Source: SLRI01 sp964402505 (GTDB lineage: Bacteria; Pseudomonadota; Alphaproteobacteria; Geminicoccales; Geminicoccaceae). From it: DNA of 64,000 nt. The translations under genes and the position numbers were made by a program. Location of the stretch: assembly GCA_964402505.1 (NCBI GenBank), contig CAYOCP010000009.1, positions 62,001-126,000 on the forward strand, written 5' to 3'. Of the stretch, positions 44,275 through 55,907 are shown in pieces (positions within the stretch are counted from its first letter, which is position 1; each line of letters opens with the position of its first letter). The notes beneath the pieces are model-generated. The model was not told where the DNA came from. It was given only the letters and a program-made list of their open reading frames with translations, and did no database searches.

Positions 44275-44933
44275 TGACCGGGGACATTCTGGAGGACGGC
44301 CACCGCGCGCAACGGATCGGCCTCCCGGAGGCCGTCTTCTGTTCCGGCAAGTCGGTGGCTCAGATCGCCCGCATCATCGAGGGCCGCGGGGGTGGTCCCG
44401 GACTTTTCACGCGGTTGGCCGAAGTCCAGTATCGAGCGTTGCCTCCTCCGCTGCGGCAACGCCTCGACTATGATCCGGTCTCCCGCACGGCCATTCTCGG
44501 TTCAGTGGATCGACCGGCGGAACCTGCGCGGATCGCGATCGTTGCCGCGGGGACTTCGGATCTCCCTGTCATCGCCGAGATCGAGCGCACGCTGGCCTTT
44601 CATGGAGCCGCATCGGCACGTTTCGCGGATGTCGGTGTGGCCGGTCTCTGGCGGCTGGTCGATTGCCGAGAGACACTGGACACTTTTCCCGTCCTGGTTG
44701 CGGTCGCCGGCATGGAGGGCGCTCTCTTCAGTGTGCTGGGCGGGCTGGTCGGCGGTCTGATCATCGCCGTGCCGACCTCGATCGGCTATGGGGTGTCCTC
44801 GCAAGGGCGCGTCGCTCTCGATTCGGCGCTTGCGAGCTGCGCCCCGGGAATCGTAACCGTCAATATCGACAACGGCTACGGCGCCGCATGCGCTGCGCTG
44901 CGCGCAATGCGGGCCAGAGCCCGATTCCGTTGA
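44274..44933 (+). CDS. larB: Pyridinium-3,5-biscarboxylic acid mononucleotide synthase LarB
   Basis: LarB carboxylates and hydrolyses NaAD to start NPN cofactor synthesis. The 219-residue protein has the PurE-like fold: VFCSGKSVAQIARIIEG near the start, then IAIVAAGTSDLPVIAEIE and DVGVAGLWRLVDC. The segment VAGMEGALFSVLGGLV and VPTSIGYG follow. The gene order larA-larC-larB differs from the usual A-B-C. It converges on fliX. Confidence 0.92.
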   Translation: MTGDILEDGHRAQRIGLPEAVFCSGKSVAQIARIIEGRGGGPGLFTRLAEVQYRALPPPLRQRLDYDPVSRTAILGSVDRPAEPARIAIVAAGTSDLPVIAEIERTLAFHGAASARFADVGVAGLWRLVDCRETLDTFPVLVAVAGMEGALFSVLGGLVGGLIIAVPTSIGYGVSSQGRVALDSALASCAPGIVTVNIDNGYGAACAALRAMRARARFR

Positions 44934-45016
44934 CCTCGAGGCGTTCGATCTCGCCCCGTCGCCCGCCACGACCGGCCTCGTAGCCGATTTCACCACGGCC
45001 TCGCCGGCACCTGCCG

Positions 45017-45439
45017 TCAGCCGAGCCGACGATCGAGCTTTGCCAGCTCGACTGCGCTGCGCAACTCGATCGCATCGAGCGTCGACTCGAGCGCCACGTC
45101 CTCCGACCGCTCACGTCGGTCGGTCACCAGTTTTCGGAGCCTGGCGAGCTGGTCCTGGTGAAGCCGGCCGTCGAGCATGGCCGCCTGTAACTCCTCGAGG
45201 GCGTCGAGCATACGTTTGCCATGCTCCCGGGCGCGACGGCGGCCCAGAAGCGGATCCTCCGCTGCCTGTGCCGCCAGGACGGCGCCGAGCGTCGCCAGTG
45301 GCGCCGGGGCGGAGGCTCCAGTCGAACGTGACGTTCTTCCAGCGCCGATGCGGTCCGCAAAACCATCACTGGCAGCGACCCGACCAGATTCCCGGCGCAA
45401 ACCAGCGCCGACCGGCCCGAAGCTCTGTCCGATTCTCAT
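45017..45439 (-). CDS. fliX: Flagellar assembly regulator FliX
   Basis: FliX is a class II flagellar regulator found in Alphaproteobacteria; in Caulobacter it works with the sigma-54 activator FlbD to couple basal-body assembly to late gene expression. The 140-residue product starts MRIGQSFGPVGAGLRR. Its conserved C-terminal half includes MLDALEELQAAMLDG, LARLRKLVTDR and the terminal IELRSAVELAKLDRRLG. ATG 45439 matches the family N-terminus. It diverges from flgI, as in Caulobacter. Confidence 0.85.
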   Translation of the reverse strand: MRIGQSFGPVGAGLRRESGRVAASDGFADRIGAGRTSRSTGASAPAPLATLGAVLAAQAAEDPLLGRRRAREHGKRMLDALEELQAAMLDGRLHQDQLARLRKLVTDRRERSEDVALESTLDAIELRSAVELAKLDRRLG

Positions 45440-45479
45440 GTTCGTGCCCTCATCGCCCGCATCAGACTCGCATGGAATC

Positions 45480-45495
45480 GTTAACGTTTTTCTAG
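45480..45495 (-). promoter_or_regulatory. CtrA-like box upstream of fliX
   Basis: On the minus strand CTAG-N7-TTAAC lies about 42 bp before the fliX start. It matches the second half of the CtrA consensus TTAA-N7-TTAA and part of the first. The match is partial. Confidence 0.3.
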
Positions 45496-45629
45496 CGTCC
45501 CCCGAACGATCCTGTTCCGAACTCGAGGCCATCGCGGTCGGCAAGAATTGCCGGGTAACCGGGGAAAAAAGTGCCGCGATAACAGGAGCAGACAGCCATG
45601 CACGTCCGATCTACCGGGCCACTCCCTCT

Positions 45630-45645
45630 TGGCAAGAGGATTGCA
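45630..45645 (+). promoter_or_regulatory. Sigma-54 promoter of flgI
   Basis: TGGCAA-N5-TTGCA carries the invariant GG/GC pairs of the -24/-12 sigma-54 consensus TGGCAC-N5-TTGCA with one mismatch. It lies 45 bp before the flgI ATG. Sigma-54 control of flgI behind divergent fliX parallels the Caulobacter arrangement. Confidence 0.7.
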
Positions 45646-45689
45646 TACTCCTCCTCGAGCTGGTCCATCCATCGCTTCCGCGGAGCGTC

Positions 45690-46817
45690 ATGTTCTTGCG
45701 ACTCGTGATTTCTTCTCGTCTGATCGGTGTCATCATCGGCGCCATCCTTCTGGCTGGGACCAGCGGAGCCCTTGCGCAGGTGCGGATCAAGGACATCACG
45801 AGCTTCGAAGGTGTCCGCGAGAACATGCTCGTCGGCTACGGTCTCGTGGTCGGTCTCAATGGAACCGGAGATTCGCTGCGCAACTCGAACTTCACCGAGG
45901 AAAGTCTCGTTGCCATGCTCGAGCGCCTGGGTGTGAGCACCCGCGGTCGAAGCCTGAACACCCGCAACGTCGCGGCCGTCATGGTCACGGCAACCTTGCC
46001 GCCGTTCGCGCGCCAGGGTTCGCGCATCGACATATCGGCGAGCGCCATGGGCGACGCCAAATCGCTGATCGGCGGCACTCTGCTCGTCACGCCGCTGCTC
46101 GGTGCCGACGGCGAGGTCTACGCGGTGGCACAAGGCAGTCTCGCCACCAGCGCCTTCGAGGCGGCGGGTCAGGCCGAGCAGGTCACGAGGGGGGTGCCGA
46201 CGACAGGGCGGATTCCCAATGGGGCCATCGTCGAACGCGAGATAGACTTTGCGCTCGACGATCTGAACAAGGTGCAGGTCGCGCTTCGCAATCCCGACTT
46301 CACGACGGCGCGCCGCATCGCGGCGGCGATCAATTCCAGTCTTCCCAGCGCCCGTGCAGAGGCTGTCGACCCGGCAACGGTCGTTCTTCCGGTGCCGGCA
46401 GCGTATCTGGGCAGGACAGCGGCGCTGCTGACCGAAATCGAGCAGCTTCGCGTGCAGCCGGACAGCCCGGCCCGAATCGTGATCGACGAGAGCGCCGGCA
46501 TCATCGTCATCGGCGAGAATGTGCGCATCGACCGGGTCGCCGTCGCCCAGGGCAACCTGACGGTGCGGATCACCGAGACCCCCGAGGTCGTCCAGCCGAA
46601 TGCCTTCAGCCCAGGTGAAACGTCGGAAGTTCCGCGCACGGCCGTCGAGGTGGAGGACGGCTCCGATCGCAAGCTCGCAGTGCTCGAGACGGGGGTGACG
46701 CTCGACGATCTGGTGGATGGCCTCAATGCCTTGGGCGTCGGACCGCGTGACATGATCAGCATCATTCAGGCGATCAAGTCAGCCGGGGCCCTGCAGGCCG
46801 AGATCGAATCGAGGTGA
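45690..46817 (+). CDS. flgI: Flagellar P-ring protein FlgI
   Basis: FlgI forms the periplasmic P ring around the flagellar rod. The 375-residue precursor has a signal peptide (to about GALAQ) and the family opening VRIKDITSFEGVRENMLVGY. GLVVGLNGTGDSLRN and a C-terminus GVGPRDMISIIQAIKSAGAL complete the pattern. ATG 45690 was chosen because it starts the signal sequence; the frame is open far upstream. It begins a rod/hook-filament junction operon behind the sigma-54 site. Confidence 0.95.
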   Translation: MFLRLVISSRLIGVIIGAILLAGTSGALAQVRIKDITSFEGVRENMLVGYGLVVGLNGTGDSLRNSNFTEESLVAMLERLGVSTRGRSLNTRNVAAVMVTATLPPFARQGSRIDISASAMGDAKSLIGGTLLVTPLLGADGEVYAVAQGSLATSAFEAAGQAEQVTRGVPTTGRIPNGAIVEREIDFALDDLNKVQVALRNPDFTTARRIAAAINSSLPSARAEAVDPATVVLPVPAAYLGRTAALLTEIEQLRVQPDSPARIVIDESAGIIVIGENVRIDRVAVAQGNLTVRITETPEVVQPNAFSPGETSEVPRTAVEVEDGSDRKLAVLETGVTLDDLVDGLNALGVGPRDMISIIQAIKSAGALQAEIESR

Positions 46818-46819
46818 AG

Positions 46820-47134
46820 ATGGCTGTGAATGAGATGCTTCGTTCCGTCGGCCGCATGCCCGATGCCTCGACGGGAGTGCAGCGGTCGTCCGCCGGCCGG
46901 CTGAACGAGCACCTTCGGGAGACGGCCGAGGAGTTCGAGTCGGTCTTTCTGTCCCAGGCGCTCCAGAGCCTCACGCATGGCCTCGGCGGCATCGGCCCGT
47001 TCGGCACGCCGGACGGAGATGCCTTTGCCGACATGCTGCAACAGGAATACGGGCGCCTCATCAGCCGCAGCGGCGGCATCGGCATTGCCGACGCGGTGAT
47101 GCGTGAAATGCTGAAAATGCAGGAGATGGGATGA
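46820..47134 (+). CDS. flgJ: FlgJ-type rod-binding protein (no muramidase domain)
   Basis: A 104-residue protein matching the N-terminal rod-binding domain of FlgJ: LRETAEEFESVFLSQALQSL and GGGIG-type SGGIGIADAVMREML. The C-terminal peptidoglycan hydrolase domain is absent, as is usual in Alphaproteobacteria, where a separate enzyme cuts the wall. The start is ATG 46820; a GTG at 46814 overlapping the flgI stop is the alternative. It overlaps the next gene (ATGA). Confidence 0.85.
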   Translation: MAVNEMLRSVGRMPDASTGVQRSSAGRLNEHLRETAEEFESVFLSQALQSLTHGLGGIGPFGTPDGDAFADMLQQEYGRLISRSGGIGIADAVMREMLKMQEMG

Positions 47135-47562
47135 TGACGCCGTTCGATCGGATCAGTGTCTCGCTCACGATCATCCGCCGGCTGCAGCATACCCTGACGC
47201 TCGAGACGCAGGCGCTGCGGTCGATGCAGCTCGCATCCCTGGCCGATTTGCAGCCGGAGAAGGCGGCACTCGTCGAGTCTTATGAAGCGGAGGTGCGTCA
47301 CCTGCGCGGCTCACCGGAGCTCTTCGCGGCACTCGACGATCGCGTCCGCGAATCCTTCGTCACGGCCACCCGCGAGCTCCAGTCGACCATCGCCACCAAT
47401 GTTCGAGCACTCGAGGCTGCCCGCGGCGTCGTGGAAGGCGTCGTGAGGATCCTCGGCGACAGCCTGCGGACGGTCGGCCAGGGTCACGGCTACGCCTCGA
47501 CGGGAACCCAGCGGCAGGAGCAGGTCGCGGTGCTCCCCGTCGCGTTCAGCCGCAACATCTGA
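47131..47562 (+). CDS. FlgN-like flagellar export chaperone
   Basis: A 143-residue, mostly helical protein with heptad-like patterning (TIIRRLQHTLTLETQALR, LQPEKAALVESYEAEV). FlgN chaperones FlgK and FlgL before export. The identification rests on length, helical content and location directly before flgK; primary sequence similarity in this family is low. It starts within the flgJ stop (ATGATG, 47131 or 47134). Confidence 0.65.
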   Translation: MMTPFDRISVSLTIIRRLQHTLTLETQALRSMQLASLADLQPEKAALVESYEAEVRHLRGSPELFAALDDRVRESFVTATRELQSTIATNVRALEAARGVVEGVVRILGDSLRTVGQGHGYASTGTQRQEQVAVLPVAFSRNI

Positions 47563-47600
47563 GCCGTGGCGATCAGGCCAACTCGCAGAGGTTTCCTGAG

Positions 47601-49502
47601 ATGAGTCTCAGCGCCACCCTGAATACCGCTCTCTCCGGCCTGTCGACAGCACAACGTGCGCTGGCGGTGACCGCAAACAATGTCGCCAACGCCAATACCG
47701 AAGGCTACACGCGAAAGCAGCTGAATCAGGCAACGACAGTCGTAAACGGTCAATCCCAAGGTGTGCGATCCGCCGAGACCAGGCGGGTGGTCGATCAGTT
47801 CCTGGAAAGCGAGCTTCGCCGTCAGACCAGTGCACTGGGGATGAGCGCCGAGCTGCGGGGAATCCACGACCGGATTGAGCTCGGGCTCTTCGGCTCGCCG
47901 GGCGACGCGGATCGCGGTCTCTCGGCCCGGCTCGGCACACTGACGGCCGGCCTCGAGCAACTCGCCAACGAACCCGAATCGCGCCCCATGCGCATATCGG
48001 TGATCGGTGCGATCCAGGATACGCTTGGCCAGTTGTCGGCGGACCATAAGACGGTGCAGCAGCTGCGTGCGGATGCGGATCGAAAGATCGGACAAGTCGT
48101 GCAGGCGATCAATGCTCACGTGGACGAGCTGCACAGCCTCAATCGCGAGATCGCGCGAACCGGCGGCACGCCCGATCTCGCCGATCGACGTGATCAGGTT
48201 CTCGAGCAGCTGGCCGAGAAGATCGAGATTTCAATCTATGAGAAGGACAACGGAACGATTGCCGTCTACACCTCGGGCGGCCATGCGCTCCTGGAGAACA
48301 CCCCGAGCCTGCTCCACTACGCGCCGTCCTCGAACGTCTCCGAGACGACGCAATTCGGCGCCATCCGCACCTTCATGCCCAATCAGGTCGATCCGGCGAC
48401 CGGCGCGCCTTTCGACGTCACCGCGGGTGCCGTGCTGGTGAGCGGCGGCCGGCGCGCCACGCTGACACCGGAGCTCAAGGCTCTCGCCGCGGGCGATCCG
48501 GCGATTTCGGAAGCGGATCTGCAAGTTGCCTCACCCTTGCGCGGAGGCCTCCTGCAGGGGCTGTTGGAGGCACGCGATCGCGTTCTGCCCGAGCTGGGCG
48601 ATCAGCTCGAGGAGGCCGCACGCATGCTCGGCTTCGCGCTGAATTCCGCGCACAACGCGGCGATGCCGCACCCGTTGCCGACGCGGGTCGATGGCACGCG
48701 CGCGGACTTCGGCAACTACGCGGCCGCCGCACGCTCCGGAACGGCTTCCCTCGTGGTCTTCGACAGTGCCGGCACCATGGCGGCCGACATCACGATCGAC
48801 CTGGCCACGGCCGGCACACCGGCCGCCGTCGTCGCACAGATCAATGCGCAGCTTGCCGGCACGGGTCTGGCGGCGCTGGATCCAGCCGATGGCAGCCTCG
48901 AGGTGACACTCGGGCTCGATGGCACGGGTGGTGCCTATAGGTTGGCCTGGGACGAAGGCGACAGCAGCATCACGCCCAGCGACGTGCCCGATCGCGGCTG
49001 GTCCTACGGCTTCGCGCACTATTTCGGGCTCAACGATCTCGTCGTGCCGACGGGACGGCGACCGACCGACCTCGCCGTCCGCGACGATATCATTGCCGAC
49101 AGCCAGCGCCTCGCCAATGTCAGGCTGGACCGTGGTGGACCGGTGCCCACCGTCGGTGGCGCCGGCGACAAGCGTGGCCTTCAGGCTCTGGCCAGAGGGT
49201 TGGATCAGGAGATCGGACACGCCGATCGAGGAGGCCTGCCGGCGGGCAGCAAGACGGTGAGCGGCTATCTCAGCGACCTCGCATCGCTCGTCGCTGCGCG
49301 TTCGGCGCAAGCGGCACAGCACGAGGCCGCGGATCGGGCGATGGTCGAGGATCTGAGTTTCCGTCAAGGGTCGATCTCGGGCGTCAATCTCGATGAGGAA
49401 ATGAGCAGGCTGGTTCTCTATCAGCAGGCCTACAGCGTCTCGGCCCGGCTGATCTCGATCACCAACGAGCTGTTCGGCGAGCTCGTGGACATGACACGCT
49501 AG
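47601..49502 (+). CDS. flgK: Flagellar hook-associated protein 1 FlgK
   Basis: FlgK joins hook and filament. The 633-residue protein has the N-terminal flagellin-like helix and rod motif (SLSATLNTALSGLSTAQRAL, VTANNVANANTEGYTRK). The C-terminal helix SGVNLDEEMSRLVLYQQAYS with LFGELVDMTR is also typical. The central variable domain is of normal size. It starts 38 bp after the FlgN-like gene. Confidence 0.95.
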   Translation: MSLSATLNTALSGLSTAQRALAVTANNVANANTEGYTRKQLNQATTVVNGQSQGVRSAETRRVVDQFLESELRRQTSALGMSAELRGIHDRIELGLFGSPGDADRGLSARLGTLTAGLEQLANEPESRPMRISVIGAIQDTLGQLSADHKTVQQLRADADRKIGQVVQAINAHVDELHSLNREIARTGGTPDLADRRDQVLEQLAEKIEISIYEKDNGTIAVYTSGGHALLENTPSLLHYAPSSNVSETTQFGAIRTFMPNQVDPATGAPFDVTAGAVLVSGGRRATLTPELKALAAGDPAISEADLQVASPLRGGLLQGLLEARDRVLPELGDQLEEAARMLGFALNSAHNAAMPHPLPTRVDGTRADFGNYAAAARSGTASLVVFDSAGTMAADITIDLATAGTPAAVVAQINAQLAGTGLAALDPADGSLEVTLGLDGTGGAYRLAWDEGDSSITPSDVPDRGWSYGFAHYFGLNDLVVPTGRRPTDLAVRDDIIADSQRLANVRLDRGGPVPTVGGAGDKRGLQALARGLDQEIGHADRGGLPAGSKTVSGYLSDLASLVAARSAQAAQHEAADRAMVEDLSFRQGSISGVNLDEEMSRLVLYQQAYSVSARLISITNELFGELVDMTR

Positions 49503-49517
49503 GTGGATCAACCTCCG

Positions 49518-50411
49518 ATGATCGGACGAACCGCGGACATCGCCCAGAGCAATCGGCTCAACAGCCATCTGCAAAGCACCCAGAACCGAATGCGCGAGAT
49601 GCAGGTTGCCATAGCCACGGGCAAGCGGGCGCAGCGCTACTCGGAGCTCGCAGGGGATACCGGCCCTTTGCTTCACGCGCGGGACAGTCAGCGCCGAGCC
49701 GCTGCATTCGTATCGACCAACACGACAACGCGCGACCGGATCGCCACCATGGACACCGCCATCGGCAACGTCGCAGATATCGCCGAGCGGGCTCGCACCC
49801 TCCTGATACAACGCCTAGACCCGTCGCTCGGCACGAACGTGCCACTCGACAGCGAGGTCGATTCGATGCTGCAGGAAGTGGCGGCGCAACTGAACAAGCG
49901 CCTCGGCGACCGATATCTCTTCGCCGGCAGCCGGACCGACACGGCACCCGTCGAATTGCCCGCCACCGTCAACGGACCTGCGGATGTGACGGACATCTAC
50001 CGCGGCGACGACGTGCGACTGGCGGTCCGCGCCGCAGAGGCCGTGGAGATATCCTATGGCATACCCGCCACGGATGCCTTTGATCTCATAGGTGTGCTCG
50101 CGACCTTGAAGGAAGCCCACGTCGCCGGTGACACGACGCGACTGCAGGCGTCGGTCGATTCGCTTGGGGATGCCATCTCGACCCTGAGCGGGCTGCGCGG
50201 CGAGCTCGGCGCACGGGGAACCCGTATCGAGACGATCACCGAAACCCACCGGGCGAATGCCGCCTACCTCGCCGAAACCGTGAGCAGGATCGAGGACACC
50301 GACCTCGCAAGCGCCATGACCAGCCTGGCAAAGGATCAAGCCGCCATCGAGGCCGCGTATCTGACCATCAGCCGAATCAGCTCGCTTTCGCTCGCCGACT
50401 ACCTGCGCTGA
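49518..50411 (+). CDS. flgL: Flagellar hook-associated protein 3 FlgL
   Basis: A 297-residue hook-filament junction protein with flagellin-like termini: the N-terminal SHLQSTQNRMREMQVAIATGK with QRYSELAGD, and the C-terminal DLASAMTSLAKDQAAIEAAY. ATG 49518 is favoured because an AGGTGG site lies ~10 bp upstream; a GTG at 49503 right after the flgK stop is the alternative. It closes the operon, and a strong hairpin overlaps its stop codon. Confidence 0.92.
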   Translation: MIGRTADIAQSNRLNSHLQSTQNRMREMQVAIATGKRAQRYSELAGDTGPLLHARDSQRRAAAFVSTNTTTRDRIATMDTAIGNVADIAERARTLLIQRLDPSLGTNVPLDSEVDSMLQEVAAQLNKRLGDRYLFAGSRTDTAPVELPATVNGPADVTDIYRGDDVRLAVRAAEAVEISYGIPATDAFDLIGVLATLKEAHVAGDTTRLQASVDSLGDAISTLSGLRGELGARGTRIETITETHRANAAYLAETVSRIEDTDLASAMTSLAKDQAAIEAAYLTISRISSLSLADYLR

Positions 50412-50457
50412 TGCCAACGCGATACCGGGCTAGCAGCGCGGTATCGCGTTGGCATCA
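50409..50457. terminator. 19-bp-stem hairpin after flgL
   Basis: Arms 50409-50427 and 50439-50457 are perfectly complementary around an 11-base loop. The sequence starts at the flgL stop codon (TGATGCCAACGCGATACCG). Only a short T run follows, so it may be a terminator, an RNA-stabilising hairpin or a REP-like element. Confidence 0.6.
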
Positions 50458-50792
50458 TTTGAGCTGCCCCCGCCCTCGGGACCACGGGATGCCGCTGCGA
50501 AGGTGGCGGAGATTGCCGGATGGAGCCTCCGCGCAGGGCGATGCCACGTCCTCGAGCCGCGAGCCTCGGGCCGCCAGTCGATCGGCATCGGCCAGAGCGG
50601 CCTGGAAAGCCATCTCCAAACCTCGACCTCGCGCTCGGAGATCTGACCGAAGGCCAGAGACATCCCAAGCCGCATCGGCGTGATCTCGACCGCTGGCGAC
50701 ACGGTCCGGGTCTCGATTCGGCGACGAAGCTCCTCGTGCAGGGGCTTGGCGGCGTGGCTCGTCGTGGTTGAAAGGCTCTGGCTTCTGGTCAC
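50455..50792 (-). pseudogene. Possible frameshifted small gene
   Basis: On the minus strand a GTG at 50792 opens MTRSQSLSTTTSHAAKPLHE with protein-like helical composition to about 50640. The frame then loses protein character, and another frame takes over with GLEMAFQAALADADRLAARG to a stop at 50455. Read together they suggest one ~110-residue gene broken by a frameshift, or a sequencing indel. No family is recognised. The rest of 50458-51061 shows no convincing gene. Confidence 0.3.
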
Positions 50793-51061
50793 ACTTATGA
50801 AAGAAAGAGGACGGTCGCCGGCTCCGTCCGAATGCCTGTCGAACGCCTGGCGCTCCGTCCCGATGTCGGACACCGTGTCGCCATGGAGCCTGCCTCGGAC
50901 GTCTTCGTTCAACGAACCGAGCATGCGTGCGGGGCACGGCACCAATGGCTACTGCGGTCGTAAGACATATGCTGTGGAGGCTGCTCGGATGCCGGGCGCT
51001 TCTGCTCGTCCGCTCGACAGCGAACGTCGCCTCGAAATCCAGCCTGCCCCACGATCGAACC

Positions 51062-51095
51062 AAAAGGCCCGCGCCGTCTTCGCCGGCGCGGGCCT
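51062..51095 (-). terminator. Rho-independent terminator of lon
   Basis: A perfect 12-bp GC-rich stem (51065-51076 with 51084-51095) and 7-base loop are followed by TTTT in the lon direction. It begins 14 bp after the lon stop codon. Confidence 0.85.
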
Positions 51096-51108
51096 CGTGA
51101 GCCTTCGC

Positions 51109-53511
<2,403 letters not shown>

Positions 53512-53591
53512 TAGACCTCACCGCAGGGGCGGGCCGGAAGGCGGCCCGCCACGCCTGATACCGCCCAAGAGGTGGCCCGGACCTGCCACGC

Positions 53592-53598
53592 TTTCAAG
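53592..53598 (-). promoter_or_regulatory. Sigma-32-like -35 element upstream of lon
   Basis: CTTGAAA on the minus strand, about 80 bp before the lon start, equals the heat-shock -35 consensus. The matching -10 region (CCACCTCTT at suitable spacing) is poor, so the assignment is weak. Confidence 0.3.
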
Positions 53599-53726
53599 AC
53601 GATGCGCGAAACGAGCGAAACCCACGGGCGAATCACCGGGCGCGCCTTGCACCCGCGATAGACGGGAGCGCTCTTGAAGGACGTCGACGGAGATGGAGAG
53701 CGCGACCCCATACCGCTCCCAGCAAT

Positions 53727-54989
<1,263 letters not shown>

Positions 54990-55247
54990 CGAGACTTCGA
55001 CCTCAGTCGCTTTGCATCGGCATCAGAACGGCAGCAGGCGACCCGCGGCAACCGCACCACCACCTGGCGCCATGGTCAGCTCGCGGAATTCGCTGTCGCC
55101 CCTGGACACTGAACCCGCGGCCGCACCTCGCCGACGGCACTGAACCACGCGCTGCCTGCTGTTGCAAGCTCCGTCGTCGCGGAGGCCGCGTTCAACTGGA
55201 GATAAATGAGATTGCGTTCGGAAATTGCAACGCTGCGCAGGCGCCGG

Positions 55248-55865
55248 CTATTTGTCCGCGAGGGCCCTCGGCCGCTGCACGACCACGTCGTCGACGATGC
55301 CGAACTCCTTCGCTTCCTCGGCGCTCATGAACGTGTCGCGGTCGAGCTTGGCCTCGATCTCGTCCATCGTCCGCCCGGTGTGCTTCATGTAGATCGCGTT
55401 GAGGCGCCGCTTGACGTTGAGAATCTCGCGGGCATGGATCTCGATGTCCGCCGCCTGCCCCTGATAGCCGCCTGAGGGCTGGTGGGTCATGACGCGGGCA
55501 TTGGGCAGGCAGAAGCGCTTGCCCTTGGCACCGGCAGCCAGCAGCAGCGAGCCCATGCTCGCCGCCTGTCCGATGCACAGCGTCACCACGTCACAGCGAA
55601 TGTACTGGATCGTGTCGTAGACGGCGAGGCCGGCGGTGACGAGACCGCCCGGCGAGTTGATGTAGAGCGCCACATCCTTCTCGGGGTTGTCTGCCTCGCA
55701 GAACAGCAACTGGGCGCTGATGAGGCTCGCCATGTGGTCCTCGATCGGCCCCGTCACGAAGATGATGCGCTCCTTCAGCATCCTCGAATAGATATCGTAG
55801 GCGCGCTCGCCGCGGCTGGTCTGCTCGACCACCATCGGCACCAACTGGCTTGTGATCGGGTTCAT
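55248..55865 (-). CDS. clpP: ClpP protease subunit
   Basis: A 205-residue serine protease that forms the ClpXP/ClpAP chamber. The catalytic triad is Ser103 (GQAASMGSLL), His128 (VMTHQPSGG) and Asp177 (DRDTFM). The N-terminus NPITSQLVPMVVEQTSRGER is typical, with a short or absent propeptide. It lies 42 bp after tig, in the usual tig-clpP-clpX-lon order. Confidence 0.97.
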   Translation of the reverse strand: MNPITSQLVPMVVEQTSRGERAYDIYSRMLKERIIFVTGPIEDHMASLISAQLLFCEADNPEKDVALYINSPGGLVTAGLAVYDTIQYIRCDVVTLCIGQAASMGSLLLAAGAKGKRFCLPNARVMTHQPSGGYQGQAADIEIHAREILNVKRRLNAIYMKHTGRTMDEIEAKLDRDTFMSAEEAKEFGIVDDVVVQRPRALADK

Positions 55866-55907
55866 GGCTTCACCTGCTGAAAAGGGCGGCGACGCGGAGC
55901 GCCGGCG

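Noticed and set aside
53525..53547. Hairpin in the lon leader as an attenuator
   Set aside because: Only an 8-bp GC stem with no T run or leader peptide; common by chance at this GC content.
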